Below, piece after piece: positions 7,732 through 16,844 of a stretch of DNA of 25,198 bases; the stretch's first letter is position 1; every line of letters starts with the position of its first letter. The DNA comes from a virus. The stretch covers positions 1 through 25,198 of the IMG/VR virus record IMGVR_UViG_3300021247_000197; one strand, 5' to 3'. The notes beneath the pieces were generated by a model, which was not told the DNA's origin, did not search any database, and was given only the letters and a program-made list of their open reading frames with translations. Both the position numbers and the translations under genes were made by a program.

Positions 7732-10136
7732 GATTCAACAACCGTGCAATGGCACTAGCGGGCATACCTGACCTGCCTATAGAAGCTTTTAAACATGATG
7801 GTGATCGTAAGATTAAACCTCAAGGTGGTGATTCTCCACCCCCACCACCATCGAACACTAGTTCAAACGTTACTCAGACTACGATCCCTGAGTATGCACG
7901 TCCTTACGTTGAAAGACTGCTAGGTAAATCTGAAGCGTATTCAGAAAGCCCATACCAAGCATATGGTGGTGAACGCATAGCTGGTTTTTCTCCTTTGCAG
8001 CAACAAGCGTTTGAAGGCGCTGCTAACTTAGGACCTGCTGAACAATTAGGTACTGCAACACGTATGGCTGGCTATGCTGGTCTTGGTTCTTTGGGTGCAG
8101 GTTCGCAATACGCACAACAAGCTACTAACCCATATGCGACGCAAGCATACATGTCACCGTACATGCAAAACGCTTTAGCTCCACAGCTAAGAGAAGCGGA
8201 ACGTCAGTCTGACATCATGGGACAAAAGAATGCCGCACAAGCTGTAGGTGCAGGTGCATTTGGTGGATCACGTTTTGGTTTACAAGAAGCTGAACGTCAA
8301 CGCAATTTGGGTCAACAACAAGCTGATATATACGGTAGAGGTATGCAGACCGCATACGAGCAAGCAAGACAAGCTCAACAATTTGGTGCCGACTTAGGAC
8401 TGCGTGGTTATGGTCAAGCGCTACAAGGTGCAGGTCAACTAGGTCAGATAGGACAGCAACAGTACAACCAACAACTAGGCGCAATGCAAGCGCAGGGTAT
8501 GGCTGGCGCACAACAGCAGCAGTTGGAACAACAAAAACTTACACAGCAATATCAAGACTACTTAACACAACGTGGCGATCCACAACAGAAGTTGGCGTTC
8601 ATGTCCGACGTGTTGCGTGGTGTACCACTAAGCCAGCAAACACAACAACAGTTTACTGCCGCTCCATCCGCTGCGTCTAACATAGCATCACTTGGTCTGG
8701 GTGCTTATGGTGTATCTCAGTTGATGAAGAAAGAAGGTGGCATTGTTGGTTTAGCTAATGGCGGTATGGTTAGTATGGCTAGCGGTGGTATATCGTCTGG
8801 CGTATCCCCAGAGAAATTGCAAACCATGTTGCGTGGTATGGGCGATGACAAACAAGGTGGTACTGATCAGCTAGCCACAATAGAAGCAAATGCAAACGAT
8901 GCATTAACACTAGCGTTAGTTCAAGAAGAGCGTCGTCGCCGTGAGTTAATTCGTATGGGTGAGATGTTAGGCAAACCACAAAGCGATACTACGGTTAAGG
9001 AAGACATGTTAGCCCAAGCGCTAGGCATAGAAGGAATACCAGTTCCTGATGCTATGTTTGCTGATACTGCAGTAGGTGAACAACCTGAACAAGCTCCACA
9101 ACAAGAGATGGCACGTGGCGGCATAGTTGCATTTAAAAACGCAGGCGCAGTTAAAGCACCAGCAGCATTATCCCCATCACAACAGTTAGCTGCGTTTGAT
9201 CCTAGTGCGGCGATGATGGATACAGGTGATGAGTTTGCTAAAGAACAGGAAGCTGCACTTGCAAGACGAGCAAAGTTTTTGGGTCCAGATACAGTAAGCC
9301 CAGTACTAGCTGAACTACAGCAAGCAACAAACCCTAAGTTAACCGACAGTGATTTAGCAGAGCGTAGAGCAGCAATGGCATTCGAAGCAGCACAGGCTTT
9401 CCAAGCTGCAGGTCCGGGGCAAGTTGCGCCTACGTTCCTACAAGGCTTTGCAGGTGCAGGTAAAGCAGTTGCTAATAAGTCAGCGGAGTACAAGAAGCTT
9501 GATAAAGAAGCTAAGAAAGCAGAGCTTGCGATTAAGCTTGACTCCGCTAAACTTGAAAGAGCAGAGAAGAAAGAAAACTTTGCTTTGTCTGAAGAAATTA
9601 CTCAAAAATTGGCAGCGCAAAAAGCAAAACTTGCTGAGATCAAATTGCAGCAGGCTCATTTCGTTGCACAAGATGCACGTGAAGGTCAGAAGATTGCTGT
9701 GCAAGCAGATGCTAATAAGATTGCTAAGACGACAGACACACGTTACGGAATGCAAGTCATGCTACCACCGCTAATTAGTAAGTTTGTAGCTAAAAATGGT
9801 AGGGAACCCAATGCAGCTGAGTTACAAGAACTACAAGCAACTGCGTTTACTATGTCTGCAAACTTAATGAAACAGTACGCTGGTCAACGTGGTGGTGATC
9901 AGCTTGAAATAAATAGAGCCAAAGAAGGTCGTGAAAAGCTTGACGATTTTAGAGGCACTTCTTCTTACAGAGAACTAAAAAAAGCAGCTAAAGCAAAAGG
10001 CCCTCAAGCTTTACAAGAGTTTGAGCGAAATCTGGAAATTGAATATGGGGTTAGAAGTGGTGGCGGTGGCGGTGGCGGTGGTGGTGGTAGTAGCAACCCA
10101 CGTATCCAATGGGAATCAATCGGCGGCAATAAGTAA
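7728..10136 (+). CDS. Probable internal virion / DNA-ejection protein, Gln/Ala-rich
   Basis: An 802-aa protein whose ATG overlaps the GNAT gene stop by four bases. After a Pro-rich segment (PPPPPSN, about 36-42) comes a conserved-looking block with TIPEYARPYVERLLG, AYGGERIAGFSPLQQQAFEG and YMSPYMQNALAPQLREAERQ. Residues about 140-300 are rich in Gln, Ala and Gly and probably form long helices. Three GGI elements follow (EGGIVGLANGG and MASGGI near 334-358, ARGGIVAFKNAG near 460). A strongly charged Lys/Ala/Glu coiled coil occupies about 585-660. The end is unusual: ten consecutive glycines (778-787), then SSNPRIQWESIGGNK. Membrane-active or tail-lumen ejection proteins of podophages often combine these features. 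No enzymatic motif is seen, and the assignment rests on size, composition and position. Confidence 0.55.
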   Translation: MRFNNRAMALAGIPDLPIEAFKHDGDRKIKPQGGDSPPPPPSNTSSNVTQTTIPEYARPYVERLLGKSEAYSESPYQAYGGERIAGFSPLQQQAFEGAANLGPAEQLGTATRMAGYAGLGSLGAGSQYAQQATNPYATQAYMSPYMQNALAPQLREAERQSDIMGQKNAAQAVGAGAFGGSRFGLQEAERQRNLGQQQADIYGRGMQTAYEQARQAQQFGADLGLRGYGQALQGAGQLGQIGQQQYNQQLGAMQAQGMAGAQQQQLEQQKLTQQYQDYLTQRGDPQQKLAFMSDVLRGVPLSQQTQQQFTAAPSAASNIASLGLGAYGVSQLMKKEGGIVGLANGGMVSMASGGISSGVSPEKLQTMLRGMGDDKQGGTDQLATIEANANDALTLALVQEERRRRELIRMGEMLGKPQSDTTVKEDMLAQALGIEGIPVPDAMFADTAVGEQPEQAPQQEMARGGIVAFKNAGAVKAPAALSPSQQLAAFDPSAAMMDTGDEFAKEQEAALARRAKFLGPDTVSPVLAELQQATNPKLTDSDLAERRAAMAFEAAQAFQAAGPGQVAPTFLQGFAGAGKAVANKSAEYKKLDKEAKKAELAIKLDSAKLERAEKKENFALSEEITQKLAAQKAKLAEIKLQQAHFVAQDAREGQKIAVQADANKIAKTTDTRYGMQVMLPPLISKFVAKNGREPNAAELQELQATAFTMSANLMKQYAGQRGGDQLEINRAKEGREKLDDFRGTSSYRELKKAAKAKGPQALQEFERNLEIEYGVRSGGGGGGGGGGSSNPRIQWESIGGNK

Positions 10137-10145
10137 GAGGTAACT

Positions 10146-13100
10146 ATGCCTTATGATATACAGCTCCCTGACGGTCGCATTGTTGAGGGTATTCCTGACA
10201 GCGTTGATCCTGTAGCTGCCAAAGCCCGCATCCAACAATCGATGCCGGATTTGTTTAAGCAAGAAAAACCAGAAGAGAAGCAATCGTTTCTTCGCTCGGT
10301 TGCTGATATTCCGCTGCAGCTGCAAGCAGACTACACTAACACTATCCGTTCTCAATTAAATACATTTGGTCTGGCTGGTGGCAAAACTGATAAGTTTCTT
10401 AAAGATGTAGCTGAGCATATACAAAGCTTAAAGAGTTCTGGGTCTAAGAAAGATGCGGAAGAAGCAGCTCGCATCATGAAAGAGGCTGAGGATAAAGGTT
10501 TTGGTGATCAACTACTTGCTGCAGGTAAAGCGTTTGCGCAAAACCCACTAGAGAATGTTGCTGGCGCTGTTGGTTCTTTAGTTCCGCAGTTAGTGTTCGG
10601 TCCGTTTGGTAAAGTAGCACAAGCTTTTGGTGGTGGTGCTGCAGGTGCAGGTGCTGTTAAGACTGCTATCTACGACACAGTCAAAGAAGAACTAGCTAAG
10701 AACAAGAAGTTAACTCCTGAACAAGTAGAAGCTCGTGCACAAAAAGCACAAGAGTATTTTGGTGAAAACTGGGACACTATTTCGGGTGGTGTTGCGCTTG
10801 GTGCGCTTGAGGGCATCACCGGTGTTAATCCTGCAATTAACCGAATCATATTTAATAAAGCGACTAAAAGAATCAGCGCAGAAGCAGCAGAGCAAGCCGC
10901 TAAAGGTACGGCTAAAGGTGCTATTGCTAAAGGCGCTGTTAAAGAAGCTACACCTGAATTCTTACAAGGTTCTGAAGAGCAAGTTGCTCAAAACGTTGCG
11001 CTCCAACGTGAAGGTATTGATACGCCTACATTCCGTGGTGCTGTATCACAAGGCGCATTAGAAGGTTTAACCGGTGGTGTTCTAGGCGGCGCTACTGGGC
11101 GAATAGAGTTGGCACAAGCTCGTGCACGTCAACAACAACTTGAACAGATTAACGAAGACTTAGCACAAGGTCCTGCAACGGGTTCTCCTGAGCAACGAGT
11201 ACAACAACTAGCTGCGCAGATACAAAGCCAGACAGGCATGGACGAGAAGTTAGCAATGATGACTGCTATGCAGTTAATCGCCGACGAAGAGAAGTCCACT
11301 GCGGGTAAACAAGTAGAAGCAAGTGAGCCTAAAGGCAAGAAGGGTAAGAAGCAGAAGAAAGCAGACAAAGCCGCTGAAGCTGCTGCAACTAACGTACCTC
11401 CTAACCCAGCGCTGGGTGTTCCGCTATTTGTTTTTGACACACCTGAGGAAGCTCAGAAACGTGTAGCAGTATTACAAGCTAATCGTCCTAACGACCAGAT
11501 TTCTATGTCTGAGATGGATGACGGTAAATTTGCTATATTTGCTAAACCTAAAACTGCAACGGAGACTAGCGATGTCACTACTGCAAATACGCCTAGTGCA
11601 ACAACCCCTAGTGGAACGCCTGACGTTAGCACAGCTGCAGGAAGCGCTGCATTGCCTGCTGTCGGGGGAGGAACCCAACCCGGAATTGAAAATGCCACAC
11701 CTGACCAGACAGGACTGGGAACAAGTAGCGGTGTTACTGGACAACCTGTTGCGGGAGCGGGAGTACAGCCTAGTGCATTAGCACCGTTAGGGCAGCCACA
11801 ACCTGACCAGACTAGTCAGATTACTCCTGACCAGATAGCCGCAGCGCAGCAACAAGAACAACAACGAGTACAGCAAGAGCAACAACGTGCTGAACTACAA
11901 ACGGTACACGACGAAACAACTAAAGCATTCGATGAAGCTAGGGCTGCATATGACTTAGCACGTCAATCTGATGATCCTAAAGCTGTATGGGCAGCTGCTG
12001 ACCAGTATGAAAAGGCTCGTGATGCATTTATCAAATCTAGAAAAGCTTTGGGTATCACAGAAGCCGAACAAGAAGAAATTGAGCCGACCGACCCCGAGGC
12101 AGAAGCAGCCACATCCGCGCTAACTAAAGCTGCAGACAACGTTATTAACATTGATGACGCACGTAAAGAGAAACGTGAAAAAGGTAAAGGCGAACCAGCG
12201 ATTGTGCGTCGTAGTAAAAGAGACGCTGACAAGATGTTGGAATCCGCTATCTCAGGTAAGTCTGGGTTAATCAATGTAATTCAAAAACTGCAAACTGAAC
12301 TAGCCGCTGCAGAAGCTGCATTGCAACCATATGGCGGCGTAAATATAGATCCCGAAGTGCTTAAGCGTCGTGGTGAAACATTAGGTGATCGCCTAACAGC
12401 CGCAGCTAACGAAAGCATAGGCACTTCAGAAATATCCCCCGAAGCTAAACGTGCGCGAGAGGATATGGATATTGCTGACGTTGAAGGTGCATATTTCCAT
12501 TACTTAAACACGCAACGTACTTTAGAAGGCGCATTAAAAAGCTTAGCTGAGTTTGATGTTAACCCACGCTTTGAAGCACACCCTTCTAGGGAAAAAGTGC
12601 ATGCGTTTATGAATTCTTTGCCGAAGCAGCAAGCATTGGCAGCGTATAAGAGTGTCTTAGCTAAAGAAGAAAGTTTAGCTCCTGCCGAAGAACAAATTGC
12701 GCCTAAGAAAGAAGGCCCAGCTCCTACCGTTGCAATTAAGAAACGCCGTAAAGTAGTTATACCGGGTAGAACATCAGCTAAGCGTAAAACACAAACTGTT
12801 ACTAGCACTGCTACGGATGATAGGTTTGAGTCGTACTCTGGACAGTCAGTAGTTAAAGCACTGCAACATATTCAAGCTACAGGTAATGAGTTTGAACGTG
12901 CGTTGGCTACACGCATGCTAGCTAGGGACAACATCGGTTCTATCAAAGACACTACGTTCTATGTAGTCAACCCTACAGACACAAACATAATAGATAACTT
13001 AGGCGAAGACTTCGATACCGCTAATGGTTTATATGTATTGGGCGAAACCAGCAAAGGCGCTAAAGATTTTGTGTTTGTGCGCGGTTCAGGTTTTGGTACA

Positions 13101-16100
13101 CAAGAAGATGCGAATGGCGTTAACAACGTAACTGTACTGCACGAAGCATTACACGCAACAGTAAACAAACGTATCTTGTACGCTATCTATGCTAAGCAAT
13201 ATGGGCTACCAATTGATGAGAACCTAGCTAAGAGCTATGACTCGTTAACCAACCTGCTTGATAGAGCGCAAGATAGAATCAACGCTATGTATACCGAGTC
13301 CAAAGCAAATGGTACTCCGATGCCTGCTTACTTTGGTAGGTTGTCTAGTGGCGGCGCATTTGATGACTTAACTGAGTTTGTTACTTACGGCATGACCGAC
13401 CCTGACATGCAAGCATTCTTGCGTGATGAAGTACAAGGTGTCGAAGCTAAGTCTAACGCTATGGATGGGTTCGTTCGTGCGATCTTGAACATGTTAGGTC
13501 TTGATGCTAGCCACATGTCTGGGCTGCGTGACTTGATTGAGTATACAAATAATATAGCTGCGTCTGTAGAAATAACTCCAACAGAAGCATCGATAGCTAA
13601 AGAGATATTAGACATAGATGAAATTACTAACATCAATGATGTGTCTAAGAAAGTTAAGAAGAAACAAAAGACAGCTGCACAACAGATGGCGGCTATTGAT
13701 CTATCTAATCAAACTAAGTCGTTAGAACAGCTAGGCACGATCAGCAATGCTTTGCGCAACCCGTCTGACATAGGCGACTACATGCGCATTAACTTCAGCA
13801 ACATAAACGAAGGCGCAATGAAAGCTATGCTGGCTGTGTTACCTACTAACGAAGTTGTTAAGATGGGTGTAGATCGTGGCATCGTGTCGTTGCAAGATGT
13901 AGACAATAGCGTTCGTGCTTTGGCTACTACTCGTCTACGTATGCTTAATAAAGTACAAGACGTTGCAGTGCCGTGGATTGGCTTAGACGCAAAGATGCAA
14001 ACTAAGCTTGCTAACGTTATGCACTTAGCCACAATAAATCAGTATGATCCTGCTATACAAAAAGGTGGCAACCCACTGCTAGATGGCATGTATAAGCAGT
14101 TAGATCCAGATGCTAAACAGATATACAAAAACGTACGCGACTTCTATCAGTCTAACTACAACGCATACAAAGTATTACTACAGCAGAACGTTAAAGACTC
14201 TGGCGTTGAAGGTGATGAGAACGATATAAACACACCTAAAGGTAGGCTAGCTGCTACGCTGCGTAATGCATTCGAGAAAGAAAAGACTAAAGGTCCGTAC
14301 TTCCCGTTGATGCGTTATGGTGATTACTGGCTAAGCTTCGGTAAGAAAGACAACCGTGAGTTCTACATGTTTGAGTCCGCAGGGCAAAGAGATTTGTTCT
14401 TGAAGCAGCGCTTGGCTCAGCTCAATAGAAAAGGTGATAAGCGTTCATTTGAGCAAATGGTTGTAGATAAAGATGCTGACATTGGTAACGATGCTAATGG
14501 TATGCGCAAGAAAGTAATTAACTCTAACGAAGGGTTAAAGCAAGTTCTTGAGCTTATAGAGAACACTAAAGACTTAGGCGACGAAGCTACTAAGAAAGAA
14601 ATGAAAGACCGAGTGTATCAGTTGCACTTAATGTCTTTACCTGACCAATCTATACGTAAACAATTTATACATCGTAAAGATAATGGCGTAGCTGGTTTCA
14701 GTGGTGATGCACTGCGTAACTTCATTAACGTTGGCACTCGCATGGCTAGTCAGTTGGCACGGGTTCAACATGGCAATAAGATAACTAACGCTATAAGTGG
14801 TGCAAACGAAGCAATCAAAGGCAACCCAGATAAAGCTAAGTTAGAGAACATAGTTAAGGAAGTGACTACTCGTGCAGAAGCAGAGTTGAACCCACCTATG
14901 TCAGACTCATTAGCAGAGAAGCTAGCTAACACTGCAAACAAAGTATCGTTCTTGTACTTGTTAACTTCTGCTAAGTCCGCTGCTAACCAGATGTTTGGTT
15001 TGATTAACTTTACTATACCTACGCTAGCCGCTAGACATGGTTTGGTTCGTACGCTTAACGAAGCACGTAAATATATGTTCTTGGGCTACGGTCAACTTGG
15101 TGTTAGTAAAGTAGACGCTAAAGGCAATACAACTTGGCATGCTCCATCTATTGCGCTATCTGAACGTGCGCAAAGTGGCCCAGAAAAAATAGCAATCATG
15201 CGCATGCAAGAGCTAGGTATTGCAGACATGACACGTACATATGATTTATATGGTCGTAGAGGCGCACCGTCTGCTACATACAACGACACATGGAATAAAG
15301 TAACAGGGTATATGGGGGCATTATTTCATCACGGTGAACGTCTATCTCGTGAGATTACATTCATGACTTCGTTCCGTCTGTCGTACGAAAAGACTAAAGA
15401 CATAGAAGGTTCGATTCAGCAAGCTATCAAAGATACAAACGAAGCATTGTTTGACTACTCTGGTTGGAATAGACCTCGCGCATTGCGTAGTCCCGGTGTG
15501 CGAGTAATTGCACAGTTTAAACAATTCCCTATGTTCGTTACGTTGTACTTAGCACGTAATGGTTACAACATGATCAAAGCAAACTCTACAGGTAAAGAGC
15601 GTATTGAAGCTGCGACTATGTTGTTTGGGACGCTATTTACTACAGGTTTGATGGCAGGCGCTGCTGGCTCTGTTGGCTTCAGTACTATCATGGGTGTATG
15701 CCAAGCTATACGTAACATGGCACGTGATGATGGTGAAGAGTGGCCTTTAGAAGAAGACGATCTTGAGTTGTGGTTCCGTAACATCTATTTACCTAAAGTA
15801 TGGGGTGACGCTAAGTTTATGGGTATGAACATAGCTGAGTTAATTGATTCCGGTGTACTTAATACTGCTACAGGCTACGATGTTGCATCAGGTATATCGT
15901 TAAACAACATGTGGTTCCATGACACACCTGATGCTATGAACTGGAAAGACGGCTTTGATCGTTTCTTAGTATCGTTGCAAGGTCCTGCTGTAGGTGTAGC
16001 CAAACAAGCATTCTCATCTATAGATGATTTTAATGCTGGGGACAACCTAAAAGGTGCAGAGAAACTTACTCCTGCTTTTGCTAAAGGCGCAGTCACAGCG

Positions 16101-16556
16101 CTTAGATACGCTACTGAAGGTGCGTTAACTAAAGATAAAAACGAACTTAAAGCTAAAGAAGATTTTACTTATGCGCAGTTGTTTGCACAGGCATTGGGTT
16201 ATCGCACCACAGGTTTAGCACAGATCATGAACAACAACTTTGCTATCCAACAACAAGTGCAAAAGTTGGAGCGTACTCGCAAAGACTTGATGACTAAACT
16301 GGACAATGCTATTGAGACAGACAACGATGACTTAATAGATAAAGCAACGGATGAAATAGACGCATTTAGTGATCGCTATCCAACATATCAGATTACTGAT
16401 AAAGATATAGCTAACTCACTGAAAGCCCGTGCGAAACGCGCAGCTAAGACAGAACGTGGTTTATACCTAGACCGTAAAGCAGAAGACTTTGACTACCTAA
16501 TAGACCGTGCTAGACGCACTCTGGAAGAGGAAGAACGAGCAGCTCGAAGTCAATAA
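10146..16556 (+). CDS. Giant internal virion protein (2136 aa) with HExxH metallopeptidase-like domain
   Basis: The start is an ATG with AAGAGG just upstream. The N-terminus MPYDIQLPDGRIVEGIPDSV is a common opening of large phage ejection proteins. Residues 100-320 contain glycine-rich hydrophobic helices, and 325-640 are low-complexity Gln/Ala/Pro/Thr linkers. His999-Glu1000-Ala-Leu-His1003 in VTVLHEALHATV is an HExxH zinc site, and Glu1077 in DDLTEFVTYGMTDP could be the third ligand. Residues 1590-2136 resemble the large polyvalent-protein C-terminal region: FLYLLTSAKSAANQMFGLIN, RVIAQFKQFPMFVTLYLARN near 1786, and a hydrophobic span from about 1825. The probable role is to enter the host envelope at infection and help move DNA inward, as T7 gp16 does. 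No lytic transglycosylase motif was seen. It is the last gene of the + module. Confidence 0.65.
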   Translation: MPYDIQLPDGRIVEGIPDSVDPVAAKARIQQSMPDLFKQEKPEEKQSFLRSVADIPLQLQADYTNTIRSQLNTFGLAGGKTDKFLKDVAEHIQSLKSSGSKKDAEEAARIMKEAEDKGFGDQLLAAGKAFAQNPLENVAGAVGSLVPQLVFGPFGKVAQAFGGGAAGAGAVKTAIYDTVKEELAKNKKLTPEQVEARAQKAQEYFGENWDTISGGVALGALEGITGVNPAINRIIFNKATKRISAEAAEQAAKGTAKGAIAKGAVKEATPEFLQGSEEQVAQNVALQREGIDTPTFRGAVSQGALEGLTGGVLGGATGRIELAQARARQQQLEQINEDLAQGPATGSPEQRVQQLAAQIQSQTGMDEKLAMMTAMQLIADEEKSTAGKQVEASEPKGKKGKKQKKADKAAEAAATNVPPNPALGVPLFVFDTPEEAQKRVAVLQANRPNDQISMSEMDDGKFAIFAKPKTATETSDVTTANTPSATTPSGTPDVSTAAGSAALPAVGGGTQPGIENATPDQTGLGTSSGVTGQPVAGAGVQPSALAPLGQPQPDQTSQITPDQIAAAQQQEQQRVQQEQQRAELQTVHDETTKAFDEARAAYDLARQSDDPKAVWAAADQYEKARDAFIKSRKALGITEAEQEEIEPTDPEAEAATSALTKAADNVINIDDARKEKREKGKGEPAIVRRSKRDADKMLESAISGKSGLINVIQKLQTELAAAEAALQPYGGVNIDPEVLKRRGETLGDRLTAAANESIGTSEISPEAKRAREDMDIADVEGAYFHYLNTQRTLEGALKSLAEFDVNPRFEAHPSREKVHAFMNSLPKQQALAAYKSVLAKEESLAPAEEQIAPKKEGPAPTVAIKKRRKVVIPGRTSAKRKTQTVTSTATDDRFESYSGQSVVKALQHIQATGNEFERALATRMLARDNIGSIKDTTFYVVNPTDTNIIDNLGEDFDTANGLYVLGETSKGAKDFVFVRGSGFGTQEDANGVNNVTVLHEALHATVNKRILYAIYAKQYGLPIDENLAKSYDSLTNLLDRAQDRINAMYTESKANGTPMPAYFGRLSSGGAFDDLTEFVTYGMTDPDMQAFLRDEVQGVEAKSNAMDGFVRAILNMLGLDASHMSGLRDLIEYTNNIAASVEITPTEASIAKEILDIDEITNINDVSKKVKKKQKTAAQQMAAIDLSNQTKSLEQLGTISNALRNPSDIGDYMRINFSNINEGAMKAMLAVLPTNEVVKMGVDRGIVSLQDVDNSVRALATTRLRMLNKVQDVAVPWIGLDAKMQTKLANVMHLATINQYDPAIQKGGNPLLDGMYKQLDPDAKQIYKNVRDFYQSNYNAYKVLLQQNVKDSGVEGDENDINTPKGRLAATLRNAFEKEKTKGPYFPLMRYGDYWLSFGKKDNREFYMFESAGQRDLFLKQRLAQLNRKGDKRSFEQMVVDKDADIGNDANGMRKKVINSNEGLKQVLELIENTKDLGDEATKKEMKDRVYQLHLMSLPDQSIRKQFIHRKDNGVAGFSGDALRNFINVGTRMASQLARVQHGNKITNAISGANEAIKGNPDKAKLENIVKEVTTRAEAELNPPMSDSLAEKLANTANKVSFLYLLTSAKSAANQMFGLINFTIPTLAARHGLVRTLNEARKYMFLGYGQLGVSKVDAKGNTTWHAPSIALSERAQSGPEKIAIMRMQELGIADMTRTYDLYGRRGAPSATYNDTWNKVTGYMGALFHHGERLSREITFMTSFRLSYEKTKDIEGSIQQAIKDTNEALFDYSGWNRPRALRSPGVRVIAQFKQFPMFVTLYLARNGYNMIKANSTGKERIEAATMLFGTLFTTGLMAGAAGSVGFSTIMGVCQAIRNMARDDGEEWPLEEDDLELWFRNIYLPKVWGDAKFMGMNIAELIDSGVLNTATGYDVASGISLNNMWFHDTPDAMNWKDGFDRFLVSLQGPAVGVAKQAFSSIDDFNAGDNLKGAEKLTPAFAKGAVTALRYATEGALTKDKNELKAKEDFTYAQLFAQALGYRTTGLAQIMNNNFAIQQQVQKLERTRKDLMTKLDNAIETDNDDLIDKATDEIDAFSDRYPTYQITDKDIANSLKARAKRAAKTERGLYLDRKAEDFDYLIDRARRTLEEEERAARSQ

Positions 16557-16582
16557 AAAAATCCCCCGATCTGAGTCGGGGG
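16555..16582 (-). terminator. Rho-independent terminator for the leftward replication module
   Basis: The stem CCCCCGA (16563-16569) pairs perfectly with TCGGGGG (16576-16582) around a six-base loop. Read on the minus strand, the hairpin is followed by A and then seven Ts (16561-16555), the classic intrinsic form. On the plus strand it is followed by TAAAAACT, so it is poor in that direction. It lies 67 bases past the stop of the 64-aa gene. Its U-tract touches the stop codon of the 2136-aa gene, so it marks the convergence of the two modules. Confidence 0.88.
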
Positions 16583-16649
16583 TAAAAACTTCCGTAGAAG
16601 GAGAATGACGACTGAAGGAGCTAACCACAGCCGTCCAAAGCAGTATAAC

Positions 16650-16844
16650 CTAAACCCTCCATATTCGGACCCCACGGGTGTTAAGTTCTATAACATCTTT
16701 CATTACAATGTCATACCCTAGACGCTTTGTAATACGCTGTATCTCTTCTCTAGCTTCAGCCGTGTCTAGGCATGGGATAAAGAACGAGTGGTTGCGCTTA
16801 AAGCTCTTCCAGTTAACTCTGTACTGTACTCCCGCTATCCGCAT
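16650..16844 (-). CDS. Small conserved-type phage protein (64 aa), unknown function
   Basis: A 64-aa protein whose ATG at 16844 lies inside the end of the primase gene (32-bp overlap). GAGAT on the minus strand is a modest ribosome-binding site. The sequence VQYRVNWKSFKRNHSFFIPC, then TAEAREEIQRITKRLGYD, then VRIWRV alternates basic strand-forming segments with one amphipathic helix, giving a compact alpha/beta layout of about 60 residues. The composition is that of a real protein, and the basic charge would suit contact with nucleic acid or a replication protein. No catalytic motif is present. It is the last gene before the terminator and probably shares a transcript with the primase. I do not recognise a named family. 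Confidence 0.6.
   Translation of the reverse strand: MRIAGVQYRVNWKSFKRNHSFFIPCLDTAEAREEIQRITKRLGYDIVMKDVIELNTRGVRIWRV

Noticed and set aside
8921-9493. A 190-aa antisense frame opposite the 802-aa protein gene
   Set aside because: It is an Ala/Ser/Pro-rich mirror of a biased coding sequence, lies wholly inside a clear gene, has no start signal, and would be the only minus-strand gene in the + module.
16605-16640. GAAGGAGCTAACC resembling part of the vector beta-lactamase gene
   Set aside because: Only about 13 bases match and the flanks differ. It is explained by a Shine-Dalgarno-like string.
16605-16721. A 38-aa rightward frame (MTTEGANHSRPKQYNL...) with a strong AGAAGGAGA leader in the convergent gap
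   Set aside because: It runs for 72 bases antisense to the better-supported 64-aa gene and has no recognisable motif. The good leader may be chance.
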